Below, piece after piece: positions 43,701 to 52,014 of a stretch of DNA of 64,000 bases. Origin of the DNA: Nocardia paucivorans NBRC 100373 (lineage in GTDB: Bacteria; Actinomycetota; Actinomycetes; Mycobacteriales; Mycobacteriaceae); NCBI RefSeq assembly GCF_000308675.1, contig NZ_BAGE01000039.1:42764-106763 (forward strand), written 5' to 3'. Position numbers and translations under genes: made by a program. Each line of letters starts with the position of its first letter. The stretch's first letter is position 1. A model generated the notes under the pieces. The model saw nothing but the letters and a program-made list of their open reading frames with translations. It was not told the DNA's origin and ran no database searches.

Positions 43701-44416
43701 CCCAGGGATAGCACGCGACCCCGGCCGTCGCCGAAGATCTGCACCTCGATATGGCGGGCCCGAGTGACGAACCGTTCCAGATACACCTCGGTGGAACCGA
43801 AGTTGCTCCGGGCCAGCCGTATCACCCGACGGTAGGCGTCCGACAGTTCGTCCGGTCCGGTGCACGCGGCCATGCCGATACCCCCACCGCCGCCCGCCGC
43901 CTTGAGCATGACCGGATAGCCGATGCGTTCGGCCTCGGCCAATGCCTCGGTGAGTCCGGTGAGCAGTCCGCTGCCGACGACCAGGGGAACCCCGGCCGCC
44001 GCGGCGGCCTGCCGGGCGCTGTGCTTGTCGCCGAACAACCGGATGTGTTCGGCGGACGGGCCGACGAATGTCAGACCCGCCGCCTCGATCCGGGCGGCGA
44101 AGTCGGCATTCTCCGAGAGGAAACCGTAGCCCGGATGGACGGCGGTCGCGCCTGCTGCCAGCGCCGCCTCGATCACGGCGTCGCTCCGCAGATAGGATTC
44201 GGCGGCCGGTGCCGGTCCGAGACGGACTGCCCGCTCGGCCATCCGGACATGGGGGGCGCCCTCGTCGGCGTCGGAGAAGACCGCGACCGTCTCGATGCCC
44301 AGCCGGCGCGCGGTGCGCAGGACACGGCAGGCGATCTCGCCCCGATTCGCCACCAGCAGACGATCGGGCAGGGGTGCATGCATCGTTGTATACAGCTGCT
44401 GGGGGGATGCGGTCAC
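40739..44416 (-). CDS. uca: Urea carboxylase (biotin-dependent)
   Basis: A 1225-residue multidomain carboxylase converting urea, bicarbonate and ATP to allophanate. Order: biotin carboxylase (~15-460; LLVANRGEIACRVLRTARRLG, GGGGIGMA ATP loop, FLEVNTRLQVEHPVTE), carboxyltransferase AHS2/KipA-like (~480-780), AHS1/KipI-like (~860-1090), and a biotinyl domain (LLLLEAMKLELPV, biotin Lys near 1186). The GTG at 44416 has GAGAGGACC upstream; an ATG at 44383 also fits homologues and would place a GTTGTATACAGC site just before the start. No urea-carboxylase-associated (UAAP) or carboxyguanidine deiminase genes adjoin it, so urea rather than guanidine is the likelier substrate. Confidence 0.93.
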   Translation of the reverse strand: MTASPQQLYTTMHAPLPDRLLVANRGEIACRVLRTARRLGIETVAVFSDADEGAPHVRMAERAVRLGPAPAAESYLRSDAVIEAALAAGATAVHPGYGFLSENADFAARIEAAGLTFVGPSAEHIRLFGDKHSARQAAAAAGVPLVVGSGLLTGLTEALAEAERIGYPVMLKAAGGGGGIGMAACTGPDELSDAYRRVIRLARSNFGSTEVYLERFVTRARHIEVQIFGDGRGRVLSLGTRDCTLQRRNQKVIEEAPAPALPYAVSERLLESSRALLGAVGYRSAGTVEFIYDVERAEASFLEVNTRLQVEHPVTEAVTGIDLVEWMLRLAGGDTGFLDGIPDSGPALTGCAVEARVYAEDPGNDYRPDAGMLTEVTLPTATARVETWVETGSEITPFYDPMIAKIITHGESRTEALHRLRSALDETRVFGITTNLPQLRAVVTSTPMLDARHTTTTLTGLSSIRPRMEILRAGVSTTIQDHPGRLGLWSVGIPPSGAFDDLSFRLANRAVGNPLGENGLEATLQGPRIRFTDTTVICVAGAEAPVTVDDRPVPMWEPVTVPAGAVVDIGAPVDTGLRTYLAVRGGILAPDYHGSAATFTLGGFGGVTGRAVATGDILGIKPDAGGLLAPEPIPPADRPEFTHTWYVGVGEGPQPAPDYFTPADIDLFYETTWRVQPHANRTGLRLDGPKPTWARSDGGDAGLHPSNLHDCPYSVGALNLSGDTPILLGPDGPSLGGFACPLTVISAHRWKLGQMRPGDSVRFVPVADDRTATFRSSPALRGRNLPTPDLLGTRESDNGVLDRREAGTGTPEVKYLRGGDDNVLVEYGPMELDLGLRMRVQALHDRLHEAGIPGLIDITPGVRSLHIHFHPDVIDQRTVVRLLDELEDEIPDTADLRVRSRLVRLPLSFDDPAIRQAIERYEHGVRPHAPWLPSNIEFIRRVNGLDSVEDVRRIVFSAQYMVLGLGDVYLGAPLAVPLDPRHRLVTTKYNPARTWTPADAVGIGGKYLCVYGMESPGGYQLVGRTVPIWSGYRQRPPFESGKPWLLRFFDRIEWYPVAADELTELRAEMVAGRYDMETVTGEFAFAEHLEFLRENERDIADTEERRRAAFADERRRWEESGEFGGAGTAEPIAITESPTGPVIPPDLPDDCHLVPAPMMASVWRVEVAEGERVEAGSTLLLLEAMKLELPVVSKVAGTVRKVTVTAGEQVTAGAPLVAIDTRGEL
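44385..44396. promoter_or_regulatory. Candidate GntR operator at the start of the urea carboxylase gene
   Basis: GTTGTATACAGC matches the perfect palindrome GTTGTATACAAC upstream of urtA (50236-50247) at 11 of 12 positions. It lies between gntR and the carboxylase, either just upstream of the alternative start at 44383 or in the first codons from 44416. Confidence 0.5.
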
Positions 44417-44472
44417 GAGCGGTCCTCTCGACGTGGAACGGGGCCGTGGGCGCCCCGTATCGGAATCGACAA

Positions 44473-45174
44473 TCAGGTCTTGGTGGCGCGGGCCAACCTG
44501 GTCAGCTGCAGCACCTGACCGGCCCGGTCGGTCACAACCCGACGCGACTGGTCGATATGCGCGAGCAACCGGGTCCTGGCATCGACCAGATCGTGGTCGA
44601 GCACGGCCTCGGCGATGGCGATATGTTCCTCGATCGTCGCCAGCATGCGATCGGGCGTGAGGTAGTCGAACATTCGGACCGGCCGAATGCGTGCGTTCAC
44701 CGTCGCGAGCGCCTCGGTGAGCGCGTGATTGCCGGAGGCCGCGAGCAGCACCATGTGGAACTGCTCGTCCGCGTCGACGAATCCCGCGTCGGGGTCGGGC
44801 GGTGCGGCGCGGAACGCCCGCCAGCGCTCCACTTCCGGTAACAGCACGGCTCGGTCGTGTGCGAGATCGGGGTCGGCGAGTATGCGTTCGATGCCCCGGG
44901 ACTCGAGGGTGATGCGCAGTTCGTAGTAGTCCCCGAGAGCGTCGAGCCGCGGCCGGTACGGAAACAGGCCCATATCGCGGCGTTCGACGAGACCGTCCGC
45001 CTGGAGTCGGGCCAGTGCCTCCCGGACGGGGGTGCGGGAGACGTTGTACCGTTCGGCGAGGCGCTCTTCCCCCAACCGCTCGTCGGGTGACAGTCCGCCC
45101 GCCATGAGTTCGTCCCGCAATGCCCGATACACGCTGTCGGCACGCGATTGTCGTCTGGGTCGTAGTTCTGACAC
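44473..45174 (-). CDS. GntR-family regulator, FCD type
   Basis: A 233-residue FadR-subfamily regulator. N-terminal winged helix: SVYRALRDELMAGGLSPDERLGEERLAERYNVSRTPVREALARLQADGLV. The C-terminal FCD domain is helical, with histidines in DADEQFHMVLLAASGNHAL and EEHIAIAEAVLDHD that typically bind a metal or carboxylate effector. It starts at a GTG (CTAGAGGGTC nearby) 9 bp after the urtE stop and is embedded in the operon, so it is co-expressed with what it probably controls. A urea-derived or nitrogen-status ligand is plausible. Confidence 0.9.
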   Translation of the reverse strand: MSELRPRRQSRADSVYRALRDELMAGGLSPDERLGEERLAERYNVSRTPVREALARLQADGLVERRDMGLFPYRPRLDALGDYYELRITLESRGIERILADPDLAHDRAVLLPEVERWRAFRAAPPDPDAGFVDADEQFHMVLLAASGNHALTEALATVNARIRPVRMFDYLTPDRMLATIEEHIAIAEAVLDHDLVDARTRLLAHIDQSRRVVTDRAGQVLQLTRLARATKT

Positions 45175-45183
45175 GGGCGCAGC

Positions 45184-45876
45184 CTAGAGGGTCATGGCGG
45201 AACGCACCGTGGCGACGGCGGCCGCTCCGCCCTCGCCCGAGGAGGTGACCCGACCGCCGGCGAGTACGTAGTAGCGGCGGGCCGCCCGGAGCGCGAACCC
45301 GATGTGTTGTTCGACCAACAGGACTCCGAGATCGCCGCGAGCGGTGAGCGCGGTGATGGTGTCCTCGATCTCGGCGACCACCGACGGTTGGATGCCCTCG
45401 GTCGGTTCGTCGAGGATCAGCATGCGCGGCTCGGTGATCAGGGCCCGGGCGATGGCCAGCTGCTGGCGCTGCCCGCCCGACAGCAGCCCGGCGCGACGAT
45501 CGAGCAGTTCCCGCAGGGCGGGAAACAGATCCAGTGCCTCGTCGATCAGGGTTCCACCGCGCTTACGCCCGTCGGCCACCACCCGCAGGTTCTCCGCCGT
45601 GGTGAGATGACCGAAGCACTGCTGCCCTTGCGGTACATAGGCCAGGCCGCGGCGGACACGGGCGCTCGGCCGCAGCGAGGTGATATCCGCGCCGTCGAAG
45701 AGGATTCTGCCCCGGGTGGTCTTCACCAGCCCCACTGCCGCCCGCAACAGGGTGGTCTTACCCGCGCCGTTGTGTCCCATGACGGCGACGACACCATCCG
45801 CGGGCACCTCGAGGTCGACGCCGTGGACGACCTCGGTGCGGCCGTAACCGGCGTGTACGTCGACGAGTTCGAGCAT
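45184..45876 (-). CDS. urtE: Urea ABC transporter, ATP-binding protein UrtE
   Basis: A 230-residue ABC ATPase of the branched-chain amino acid/urea (LivF-like) group: GYGRTEVVHGVDLEVPADG, Walker A GHNGAGKTT, signature LLSGGQRQQLAIAR, Walker B MLILDEPTEGIQP and switch-H LLVEQHIGFA. The 'EPTEGIQPSVV' block is typical of UrtE and separates it from LivF. Fifth gene of urtABCDE; it pairs with UrtD. Confidence 0.93.
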   Translation of the reverse strand: MLELVDVHAGYGRTEVVHGVDLEVPADGVVAVMGHNGAGKTTLLRAAVGLVKTTRGRILFDGADITSLRPSARVRRGLAYVPQGQQCFGHLTTAENLRVVADGRKRGGTLIDEALDLFPALRELLDRRAGLLSGGQRQQLAIARALITEPRMLILDEPTEGIQPSVVAEIEDTITALTARGDLGVLLVEQHIGFALRAARRYYVLAGGRVTSSGEGGAAAVATVRSAMTL

Positions 45877-45880
45877 CGTG

Positions 45881-46732
45881 TCACGCTCCCTTTCGCTCGG
45901 ATACCGTGATCCGTTCCGTCTCCTCGCCCCCGGCGCTCCCGAGATAGACCTCCTGCACCCTCGGATCGGCCTGGACCTCGGCGACCGATCCTTCGGCGAG
46001 CACCCGGCCGCGGGCCAGTACGGTCACCGAGGTGGCGAAGGAGCGCATGAAGTCCATATCGTGCTCGACCACCACCACGGTGCGTTCGGCGCCGATCCGA
46101 CGCAGCAGTCGACCGGTCTCCTCCCGCTCCTCGTGACTCATCCCCGCCACCGGCTCGTCCAACAGCAACACCGACGCGTCCTGCACGAGCAGCATGCCGA
46201 TCTCCAACCACTGTTTCTGCCCGTGCGCCAATACCCCTGCGGGCCGGTCCCGCAGGTGTCCCAATCCGATGGTCTCCAGGGCCCGCTCGATCGATTCGGA
46301 GACGTCGGCCGGCCGCCGGCGCAGCATCGTCCACCACGAGCGCCCGGCCCCCGCGGCGATATCCAGGTTCTGCGCGACGGTCAGCTGTTCGAAAACGCTG
46401 GCGGTCTGGAAGGTGCGACCCACTCCCAGCCGCGCGATTCGATGCACCTTCTTGCCCAGGAGCTCGACCCCCGACTTCTGCACCGAGCCGGTCGCGGGCA
46501 CCAGGCCGGTGATCGCATCGATGACCGTCGTCTTACCGGCGCCGTTGGGGCCGATCAGGAAACGCAGATCACCCTGCAGCAGCGTGAGATCCACATCGGA
46601 GACCGCCTTGAACCCGTCGAACTCGACGGTCAGCCCCCGGACCTGGAGGTATTCGCTGCCCATACCGGCGTTACCGCCGGCGGTCGGTCCCCGGTCCACG
46701 GTCTTGGTAAGACTCGTTCGCTGTCCGGTCAT
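45881..46732 (-). CDS. urtD: Urea ABC transporter, ATP-binding protein UrtD
   Basis: A 283-residue LivG-like ATPase: LTVEFDGFKAVSDVDLTLLQGDLRFLIGPNGAGKTTVIDAITGLV (Walker A), signature VLAHGQKQWLEIGMLL, Walker B VLLLDEPVAGMSHEE, and VVVEHDMDFMRSFA. The variant signature LAHGQKQWLEIGM is characteristic of UrtD. The ATG overlaps the urtC stop (ATGA, 46729-46732). An N-terminal extension of ~25 residues is less conserved. Confidence 0.93.
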   Translation of the reverse strand: MTGQRTSLTKTVDRGPTAGGNAGMGSEYLQVRGLTVEFDGFKAVSDVDLTLLQGDLRFLIGPNGAGKTTVIDAITGLVPATGSVQKSGVELLGKKVHRIARLGVGRTFQTASVFEQLTVAQNLDIAAGAGRSWWTMLRRRPADVSESIERALETIGLGHLRDRPAGVLAHGQKQWLEIGMLLVQDASVLLLDEPVAGMSHEEREETGRLLRRIGAERTVVVVEHDMDFMRSFATSVTVLARGRVLAEGSVAEVQADPRVQEVYLGSAGGEETERITVSERKGA

Positions 46733-47844
46733 GACGACGCTCCTACCGGAGTGGTGAGTGCCGGCTCCAGCCCCTCATCGGTTGGAGCCGGCCGATCGGC
46801 GTCCTTCCCGCGTCGCCGCCGCAGGGTGGCAAGTCCTGCAAGACCGGCTGGGAAGAACCCGACCACGACTATGAAGAGAACACCCTGCGCGTAGGTCCAC
46901 CCCGACGGAAAGTTCTCCGACAGGCCGGTCTGTGCCCAGGAGACCGCGACGGCCCCCAGCACCGGACCCAGCAGGGTTGTACGGCCTCCGATCGCGACCC
47001 CGATCAGGAACGCGATGGAGGGCACGACGCCGACATCGGCGGGGGAGACGATCCCCACAATCGGCACGAACAGCGCCCCGGCCACACTGGCGAACAACGC
47101 CGCCACGGCATAGGCGACCACCTTGACCACAGCCGGGTCGTAGCCGAGGAACCGGACGCGTTCCTCTTGATCACGCACCGCGACCAACAACTCCCCGTAG
47201 CGACTGTCCATGAGTTGCCGGGCGATCGCGACCACCACCAACAGTGTCGCGGCCGCGATGAAGAACAGCAGTCGGCGATTGACCGGATCGTTGAGTGCCA
47301 GCCCGAAGAAGCTGCGGAAACGGTTGAGGCCGTTGCTGCCGCCGGTGCTCTGCTGTCCCACCAGCAGTATTGCGAAAGCAGCCGCCAGCGCCTGCGAGAG
47401 AATCGCGAAATAGGCGCCCTTGACCCGGCGGATGAACACCCCGAACCCCAGCAAAACCGCCACCAGGGTCGGGATCAGCACGATGCCCAGCACCGTCACC
47501 ACCGGCGAGGTGAACGGAACCCAGTAGGCGGGTAGTTCCCGAATACCGGCGATCCGCATGAAATCGGGGACGGCGTCACCACGTAGTTGTGCGTCTGCGA
47601 TCTTCAGGTGCATCGCCATGATGTAGGCGCCGAGACCGAAGAACACACCCTGCCCGAGGGTGAGCATTCCGCCCCGGCCCCAGGCCAGGCCGATGCCCAC
47701 GGCGACGATGCCGAAGCACAGGAACTTGCCGAGCAGGGCGAGGCGGAAGTCCGAGAGCGCCGCCGGCGCCACCACGAAGAGCGCGACAGCCGCGACGGCG
47801 AATCCCGAATAGACCTTCCAGCGCGTTGCGAAATAGTTCCTCAC
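46729..47844 (-). CDS. urtC: Urea ABC transporter, permease UrtC
   Basis: A 371-residue LivM-like inner-membrane permease with eight or more membrane segments. Typical blocks are LCFGIVAVGIGLAWGRGGMLTLGQGVFFGLGAYIMAMHL and IGGRTTLLGPVLGAVAVSWAQTGLSENFPSGW; the latter is a UrtC hallmark. It starts at a GTG (47844) overlapping the urtB stop (GTGA), with GAGGAG upstream; the longer frame to 48345 is a shadow over urtB. Confidence 0.93.
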   Translation of the reverse strand: MRNYFATRWKVYSGFAVAAVALFVVAPAALSDFRLALLGKFLCFGIVAVGIGLAWGRGGMLTLGQGVFFGLGAYIMAMHLKIADAQLRGDAVPDFMRIAGIRELPAYWVPFTSPVVTVLGIVLIPTLVAVLLGFGVFIRRVKGAYFAILSQALAAAFAILLVGQQSTGGSNGLNRFRSFFGLALNDPVNRRLLFFIAAATLLVVVAIARQLMDSRYGELLVAVRDQEERVRFLGYDPAVVKVVAYAVAALFASVAGALFVPIVGIVSPADVGVVPSIAFLIGVAIGGRTTLLGPVLGAVAVSWAQTGLSENFPSGWTYAQGVLFIVVVGFFPAGLAGLATLRRRRGKDADRPAPTDEGLEPALTTPVGASS

Positions 47845-48728
47845 ACCAGACTCCTCGACCGGACCGTGAACAGCCCCTGCGGCCGGATCTGCAGGAAGAC
47901 CACGATGATGACGAAAACCGCAACCTTCGCGACCGAGGCCGTCGTGCTGTACTCGATAAACGAATTGAGCAGCCCCAGCGCCACCGCCGCGATCACCGCG
48001 CCCTTGATCTGCCCGAGGCCGCCGATCACCACCACCAGGAACGCGTCGACCAGATAGCTCATCCCGGTGTTGGAACTGGTGGAACCGATCAAGGTGAGCG
48101 CCACCCCGGCGACCCCGGCCAATCCGGAACCGACGAAGAATGTGGTGATATCCGTTGCGCGGCTGGATATTCCGCTGGCCTCGGCGAGATCGCGATGCTG
48201 CACCACCGCGCGGATCCGCCGCCCCACCGGGGTGTATTTCATGGTCACCGCGACAGCGACCACGCAAGTGACGGCGAGCAGCATGATGAAGATCCGGGTT
48301 CTGGGTACCACCGCGCCCAGGATCTCGACGCCGCTGCCCAGCCATTCGGGTGTTACCACCCGCACCGCCGGTGCGCCGAAGATGTCCCGGGCCGCCTGCT
48401 GCAGGATCAGCCCCACCCCGAAGGTCACCAGCAGGGTGTCCAGGGGGCGGTCGTACATTCGTCGGATCAGTGTCACCTCGAGCAGCGCGCCCAACAGGCC
48501 GCCCACCAGGAAACCGATGACCAGCGAGGCGATCAGGGAGACACCGGCATCGGGAATCAGGTACTGCTGCACCGTGTACGCGGTGTACGAGCCGATCATG
48601 ATGAAGGAACCGTGGGCCATATTGATAACGCCCATCTGGCCGAACGTGAGGGACAGTCCCAGTGCGGCAAGCAGCAGGATGGAACCCAGACTCAATCCGG
48701 TGAACATCTGTCCGATCAGTGTTTCCAC
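47841..48728 (-). CDS. urtB: Urea ABC transporter, permease UrtB
   Basis: A 295-residue LivH-like permease with about eight membrane segments: GLSLGSILLLAALGLSLTFGQMGVINMAHGSFIMIGSYTAY, then VGRRIRAVVQHRDLAEASGISSRATDITTF (cytoplasmic coupling loop) and GQIKGAVIAAVALGLLNSFIEYSTTASVAKV, which is typical of UrtB. The GTG start at 48728 is 44 bp after the urtA stop; the upstream SD is weak. Confidence 0.92.
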   Translation of the reverse strand: METLIGQMFTGLSLGSILLLAALGLSLTFGQMGVINMAHGSFIMIGSYTAYTVQQYLIPDAGVSLIASLVIGFLVGGLLGALLEVTLIRRMYDRPLDTLLVTFGVGLILQQAARDIFGAPAVRVVTPEWLGSGVEILGAVVPRTRIFIMLLAVTCVVAVAVTMKYTPVGRRIRAVVQHRDLAEASGISSRATDITTFFVGSGLAGVAGVALTLIGSTSSNTGMSYLVDAFLVVVIGGLGQIKGAVIAAVALGLLNSFIEYSTTASVAKVAVFVIIVVFLQIRPQGLFTVRSRSLV

Positions 48729-48772
48729 GTCAGATCTCGTTTCTCGTCGAGCGCGGCGGCCGGTATGCGACG

Positions 48773-50092
48773 TCAGCCTCCGAGCCCCTCGGCCCACGGA
48801 TAGTCGGTCAGATACGGATCCGGTTCGATCGGCCGTCCCGAGTCCCACACCGGGTGGATGAGTCCGTCCGGGCGGATCTCACCGATCCGGGCGGTCTTGG
48901 TGATGTGGTTGTTCTCGCCATCGATGGTCACCGTGCCCTCGGGGGCCGCGAAAGTGACTCCGTCGGCGGCCGCGAGCACATCCGCGACCGCGAACGATCC
49001 CGCCTTCTCCACGGTGTTCTTCCACAGATGGACCGAGACGTAGGCCGCCTCCATCGGGTCGGAAGTGGGCTTGTTCGCCCCGTATCTGGCCTGGTAGGAG
49101 CGCACGAACGCGGTGTTCACCGGATTGTCGACGGTCTGGTAGTAGTTCCAGGCGGTGAGCTGTCCGACGATATTGCGCAGCCCGATACCGGCAATCTCCT
49201 CTTCGGCGATCGATACCGACATGACCGGCATGTCCTGCGGTGTCAGGCCGACGCTGCGGTATTCCCGGAAGAACGCCACATTGGAATCGCCGTTGAGGGT
49301 GTTGAACACGGCGTCGGCATCGGCCGCGCGCACCTTGTTCACGATGGTGGAGAAGTCGGTGGAACCCAGTGGCGTGTAGTCCTCGCCCTTGATCTCCATT
49401 CCGTTCGCCGCCGCGTACGCCTTGATGATCCGATTCGCGGTCTGGGGGAAGACATAGTCGCTGCCCACCAGGTAGAGCGATTTGACGCCGCGCTGTTTCA
49501 GATAGTCCAGGGCGGGAACGATCTGCTGGTTCGTGGTGGCCCCGGTGTAGAAGATGTTCGGCGACGATTCCAGGCCCTCGTACTGGACGGGGTAGTAGAG
49601 CAGCGCGTTGTTGTCCTCGAACACCGGCAGCATGGCCTTGCGGCTCGATGAGGTCCATCCGCCGAAAACCGCCGCGACACAGTCACTGCTGATGAGCTTT
49701 TCGGCCTTCTCCGCGAAGACCGTCGGCTCCGAGGCTCCGTCCTCGCCGATGAGTTCGATCCGTTTACCCAACACACCACCGTCGGCATTGATCTGCTCGA
49801 CGGCCAGGGCGATCGAATCACGCACGGTGACCTCGGAAATCGCCATTGTGCCCGACAGCGAGTTGAGCGAGCCGACCTTGATGGTGTCGCCCGAGGTATC
49901 GACGCAGGAGGTGGTGGTACGGGCGGTATCCTCGGTGGCCGAACTACCGCATGCGGTGGCCAGCAACGCGGTCACGCACAGTGTCACCGACAGGACCGGT
50001 GCGAATTTCCGTGCGCGGCGTGGCGAATCGTTGCCATGCGGGGGATGGTTGGTTTCGACAGATGTGGGCTGCTCGGTTCGGCCTGCACTCAT
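48773..50092 (-). CDS. urtA: Urea ABC transporter, substrate-binding lipoprotein UrtA
   Basis: A 439-residue binding protein of the FmdD/AmiC-like urea/short-chain amide group. Lipobox LLATAC with C48. The ligand domain begins [18 protein letters not shown] and continues [44 protein letters not shown], the signature of UrtA; the region also occurs in amide binders (FmdD), so formamide or acetamide cannot be excluded. The ATG at 50092 is preferred over the open frame to 50173. First gene of the operon; the promoter region has GTTGTATACAAC. Confidence 0.93.
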   Translation of the reverse strand: MSAGRTEQPTSVETNHPPHGNDSPRRARKFAPVLSVTLCVTALLATACGSSATEDTARTTTSCVDTSGDTIKVGSLNSLSGTMAISEVTVRDSIALAVEQINADGGVLGKRIELIGEDGASEPTVFAEKAEKLISSDCVAAVFGGWTSSSRKAMLPVFEDNNALLYYPVQYEGLESSPNIFYTGATTNQQIVPALDYLKQRGVKSLYLVGSDYVFPQTANRIIKAYAAANGMEIKGEDYTPLGSTDFSTIVNKVRAADADAVFNTLNGDSNVAFFREYRSVGLTPQDMPVMSVSIAEEEIAGIGLRNIVGQLTAWNYYQTVDNPVNTAFVRSYQARYGANKPTSDPMEAAYVSVHLWKNTVEKAGSFAVADVLAAADGVTFAAPEGTVTIDGENNHITKTARIGEIRPDGLIHPVWDSGRPIEPDPYLTDYPWAEGLGG

Positions 50093-50394
50093 GACTGCTC
50101 GGTTTTCGCTTTCTCGCACCAGCGGCGACCCGACCGGTCCCGGGCGACCACCCGTAACCGATCGAATCCGCACCCGCGCCGGCCGCCGAGGCGGCTCGGG
50201 GGCGGGCCGGAATGCGCTGCTCCCTCATCGAATTCGTTGTATACAACGCCGTATACACACTGAGTACGGTATGGCCGTTGTGTTTCGGCCATGTCTCCCG
50301 ACGTGAACTTCGGGTATCCATCCCCGAAGCGGCCCGCTCACCTCGTTGCGGTGGCGGGCTGCCGTCCGTATTCGACAAGGGCGGTGACGTCCTG
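50093..50394. other. Promoter region of the urt-uca operon
   Basis: 302 bp with no convincing gene. It contains the GTTGTATACAAC palindrome (50236-50247) and a related GTATAC (50251-50256). The right end adjoins the decayed dehydrogenase gene, whose exact left limit is uncertain. Confidence 0.5.
50236..50247. promoter_or_regulatory. Candidate GntR operator upstream of urtA
   Basis: GTTGTATACAAC is a perfect 12-bp palindrome about 144 bp upstream of urtA, followed 3 bp later by a second GTATAC core. The TTGTATACAA core resembles sites of FCD-type GntR regulators, and one such regulator is encoded within this operon. Confidence 0.6.
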
Positions 50395-51119
50395 CGGTTT
50401 CCCAACCGTCCCGAGCCGGCTGCCGATAGGTGTCTCGTGCGGCCTCGGTGACGGGCAGCGGTATGTCTCCTTCCGCCGGCCTCGAGGCCGATGTCACGTC
50501 CTTGGCGGCCTGGGTGCTGGTGAACCAACCGGCGTGGGTGGGATCGAAGAAACCGTCGATACGGTTGCTCAGACCCGCCGCCATCAGCGGCGATGTGCGC
50601 AAGGTGGCCGCCGGGCCGGCATCGTCGACCCCCGCCGCGCGCTGCGGACTGTCGCCCGCGTCGAATGCGCCGGCGAATCCCTGCCACACGGGCGCCAAGG
50701 CCATCCGGGCCGCCGCCGGACCGCCGACGGCGAAGCCTGCCGTGCCCGAGCGGAGTTCCTGCGGGGTGCCGAGGATCGGTGCGTCGACGAATCTGTCGCC
50801 ATGGGTATCCGCCAAAGCGGTGACGACCTCGGGAGCGACGGTCGCCGTATCGACCACCAAGGTCTGCGCCCATCCCGCTCGGGCCTCACCGTTCGGAATC
50901 GCCACCTCGAGGGTGCTCTCGTCGTCGGCCGGACAGAGAAGACGACATCTCGCTCATCGCCCACATCGTCCGGCGAGCGCATGATGCGGGCCCCTTGCGC
51001 CCGTAGGGTGTGGTCCGACCCGGGGTCCGGTTCCACACGCGCACGGTGTGGCCCGTGTCGAGCAACCGCTCGGCGAGCACGTGGCCCATCCTGCCCGATC
51101 CGATGATCGCTATCCGCAT
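50395..51119 (-). pseudogene. Decayed NAD(P)-binding beta-hydroxyacid dehydrogenase gene
   Basis: From an ATG at 51119 the first frame reads MRIAIIGSGRMGHVLAERLL and VWNRTPGR, the Rossmann start of the 6-phosphogluconate/3-hydroxyisobutyrate dehydrogenase family. After a shift a second frame gives GARIMRSPDDVGDERDVVFS. After another, a third frame gives LVVDTATVAPEVV, RFVDAPILGTPQELRSGTAG and the C-terminal LLAKDxxLA-like AGWFTSTQAAKDVTSASR. The helical segment around the catalytic lysine (expected after the glycine-rich VGGPAAAR region) is largely missing. Two frameshifts and a deletion make it inactive. The left limit (about 50395) is approximate. Confidence 0.75.
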
Positions 51120-51213
51120 GGATTGCTCCCTCCCTTGCCTGTGCCCGAACGGTGGGTCATCCCGATCGGTTACGGCCTGCCGGGCCTCGGGCGCCGAATC
51201 GACGCTGAGGGTG

Positions 51214-51696
51214 TCATCGCGCGACTCGTACGCGATTTTCCGAGCTCAGCATCCATGCCTGCTTTTCGAGGTCATCGATGATGGTGTGAAGCAGATCGGA
51301 GGTGGAGGGATCCTCGGCGTCGACCTCGTCGTGGACTTCTCGGAGCACCCCCGCGGTGTGCCGCAGTTGCGTGGTGATCACGTCCACGATGACGGCGGTG
51401 TCGAGTTCACCCGGGTCCATCATGGGTTGCTCGGCCCCCGCGACGGTGCGAGGGCGGCCATCCGGCACGGTGTCGAGAGCCCGCATCCGTTCGGCGATGG
51501 TGTCGCTCGCGCCGCGGGCCACGTCGACGATCTCGTCGAGTTGTAGGTGCAGGTCGCGGAAGTTGTGGCCGACGACGTTCCAATGCGCTTGTTTGGCATT
51601 GAGATGGAGTGCGATGAGGTTGACCAGGACCCGCTGCAGATGGGTGGCGAGTGTGGTGGAGGCGCGGAAGCCGGGGGTCGAGTCGAAGCTGGACAT
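51214..51696 (-). CDS. dps: Dps-family ferritin-like DNA-protection protein
   Basis: A 160-residue Dps protein, which forms dodecamers that oxidise and store iron and can coat DNA. The ferroxidase-site residues are in ALHLNAKQAHWNVVGHNFRDLHLQLDEIVD (H, then D and E of the neighbouring subunit site). The C-terminal DLEKQAWMLSSENR is typical. The ATG has AAGGAG upstream. It is a stress gene, consistent with the nearby manganese catalase and oxidoreductase genes, and appears monocistronic. Confidence 0.93.
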   Translation of the reverse strand: MSSFDSTPGFRASTTLATHLQRVLVNLIALHLNAKQAHWNVVGHNFRDLHLQLDEIVDVARGASDTIAERMRALDTVPDGRPRTVAGAEQPMMDPGELDTAVIVDVITTQLRHTAGVLREVHDEVDAEDPSTSDLLHTIIDDLEKQAWMLSSENRVRVAR

Positions 51697-52014
51697 CGGA
51701 TTCTCCTTCGGTTCGAAGTGGTCTATCCGAGCTACGGTCGGTATGGGAAACGCCGGTAACGATGAACGTGGCGCCGAGGAAGCAACGGTGACTCGCCCGT
51801 CGATTCCGTCGGGAGTGGGCCGTCCCCGCGATCAACAAAGTCTAGAGCGATGGCGAAATACCTGAACCCGACCCGACACCCGATATGGAATCGCGACGCT
51901 TTTTCCGCCCCGCTGTGCCCGGAAGACCGAAAGATCATGCGGTGTGACCGGATCTTTGCCGCTCGGTATCGGGACGGCGACCCGCGCCGCCGCCTCCGAG
52001 GAACGAGGTGAGTA
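51697..52014. other. Intergenic region between dps and the SDR-like gene
   Basis: 318 bp between divergent genes with no convincing ORF or hairpin. It should hold both promoters. The right part has GAGGTGAG as the ribosome site of the following gene. Confidence 0.45.
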
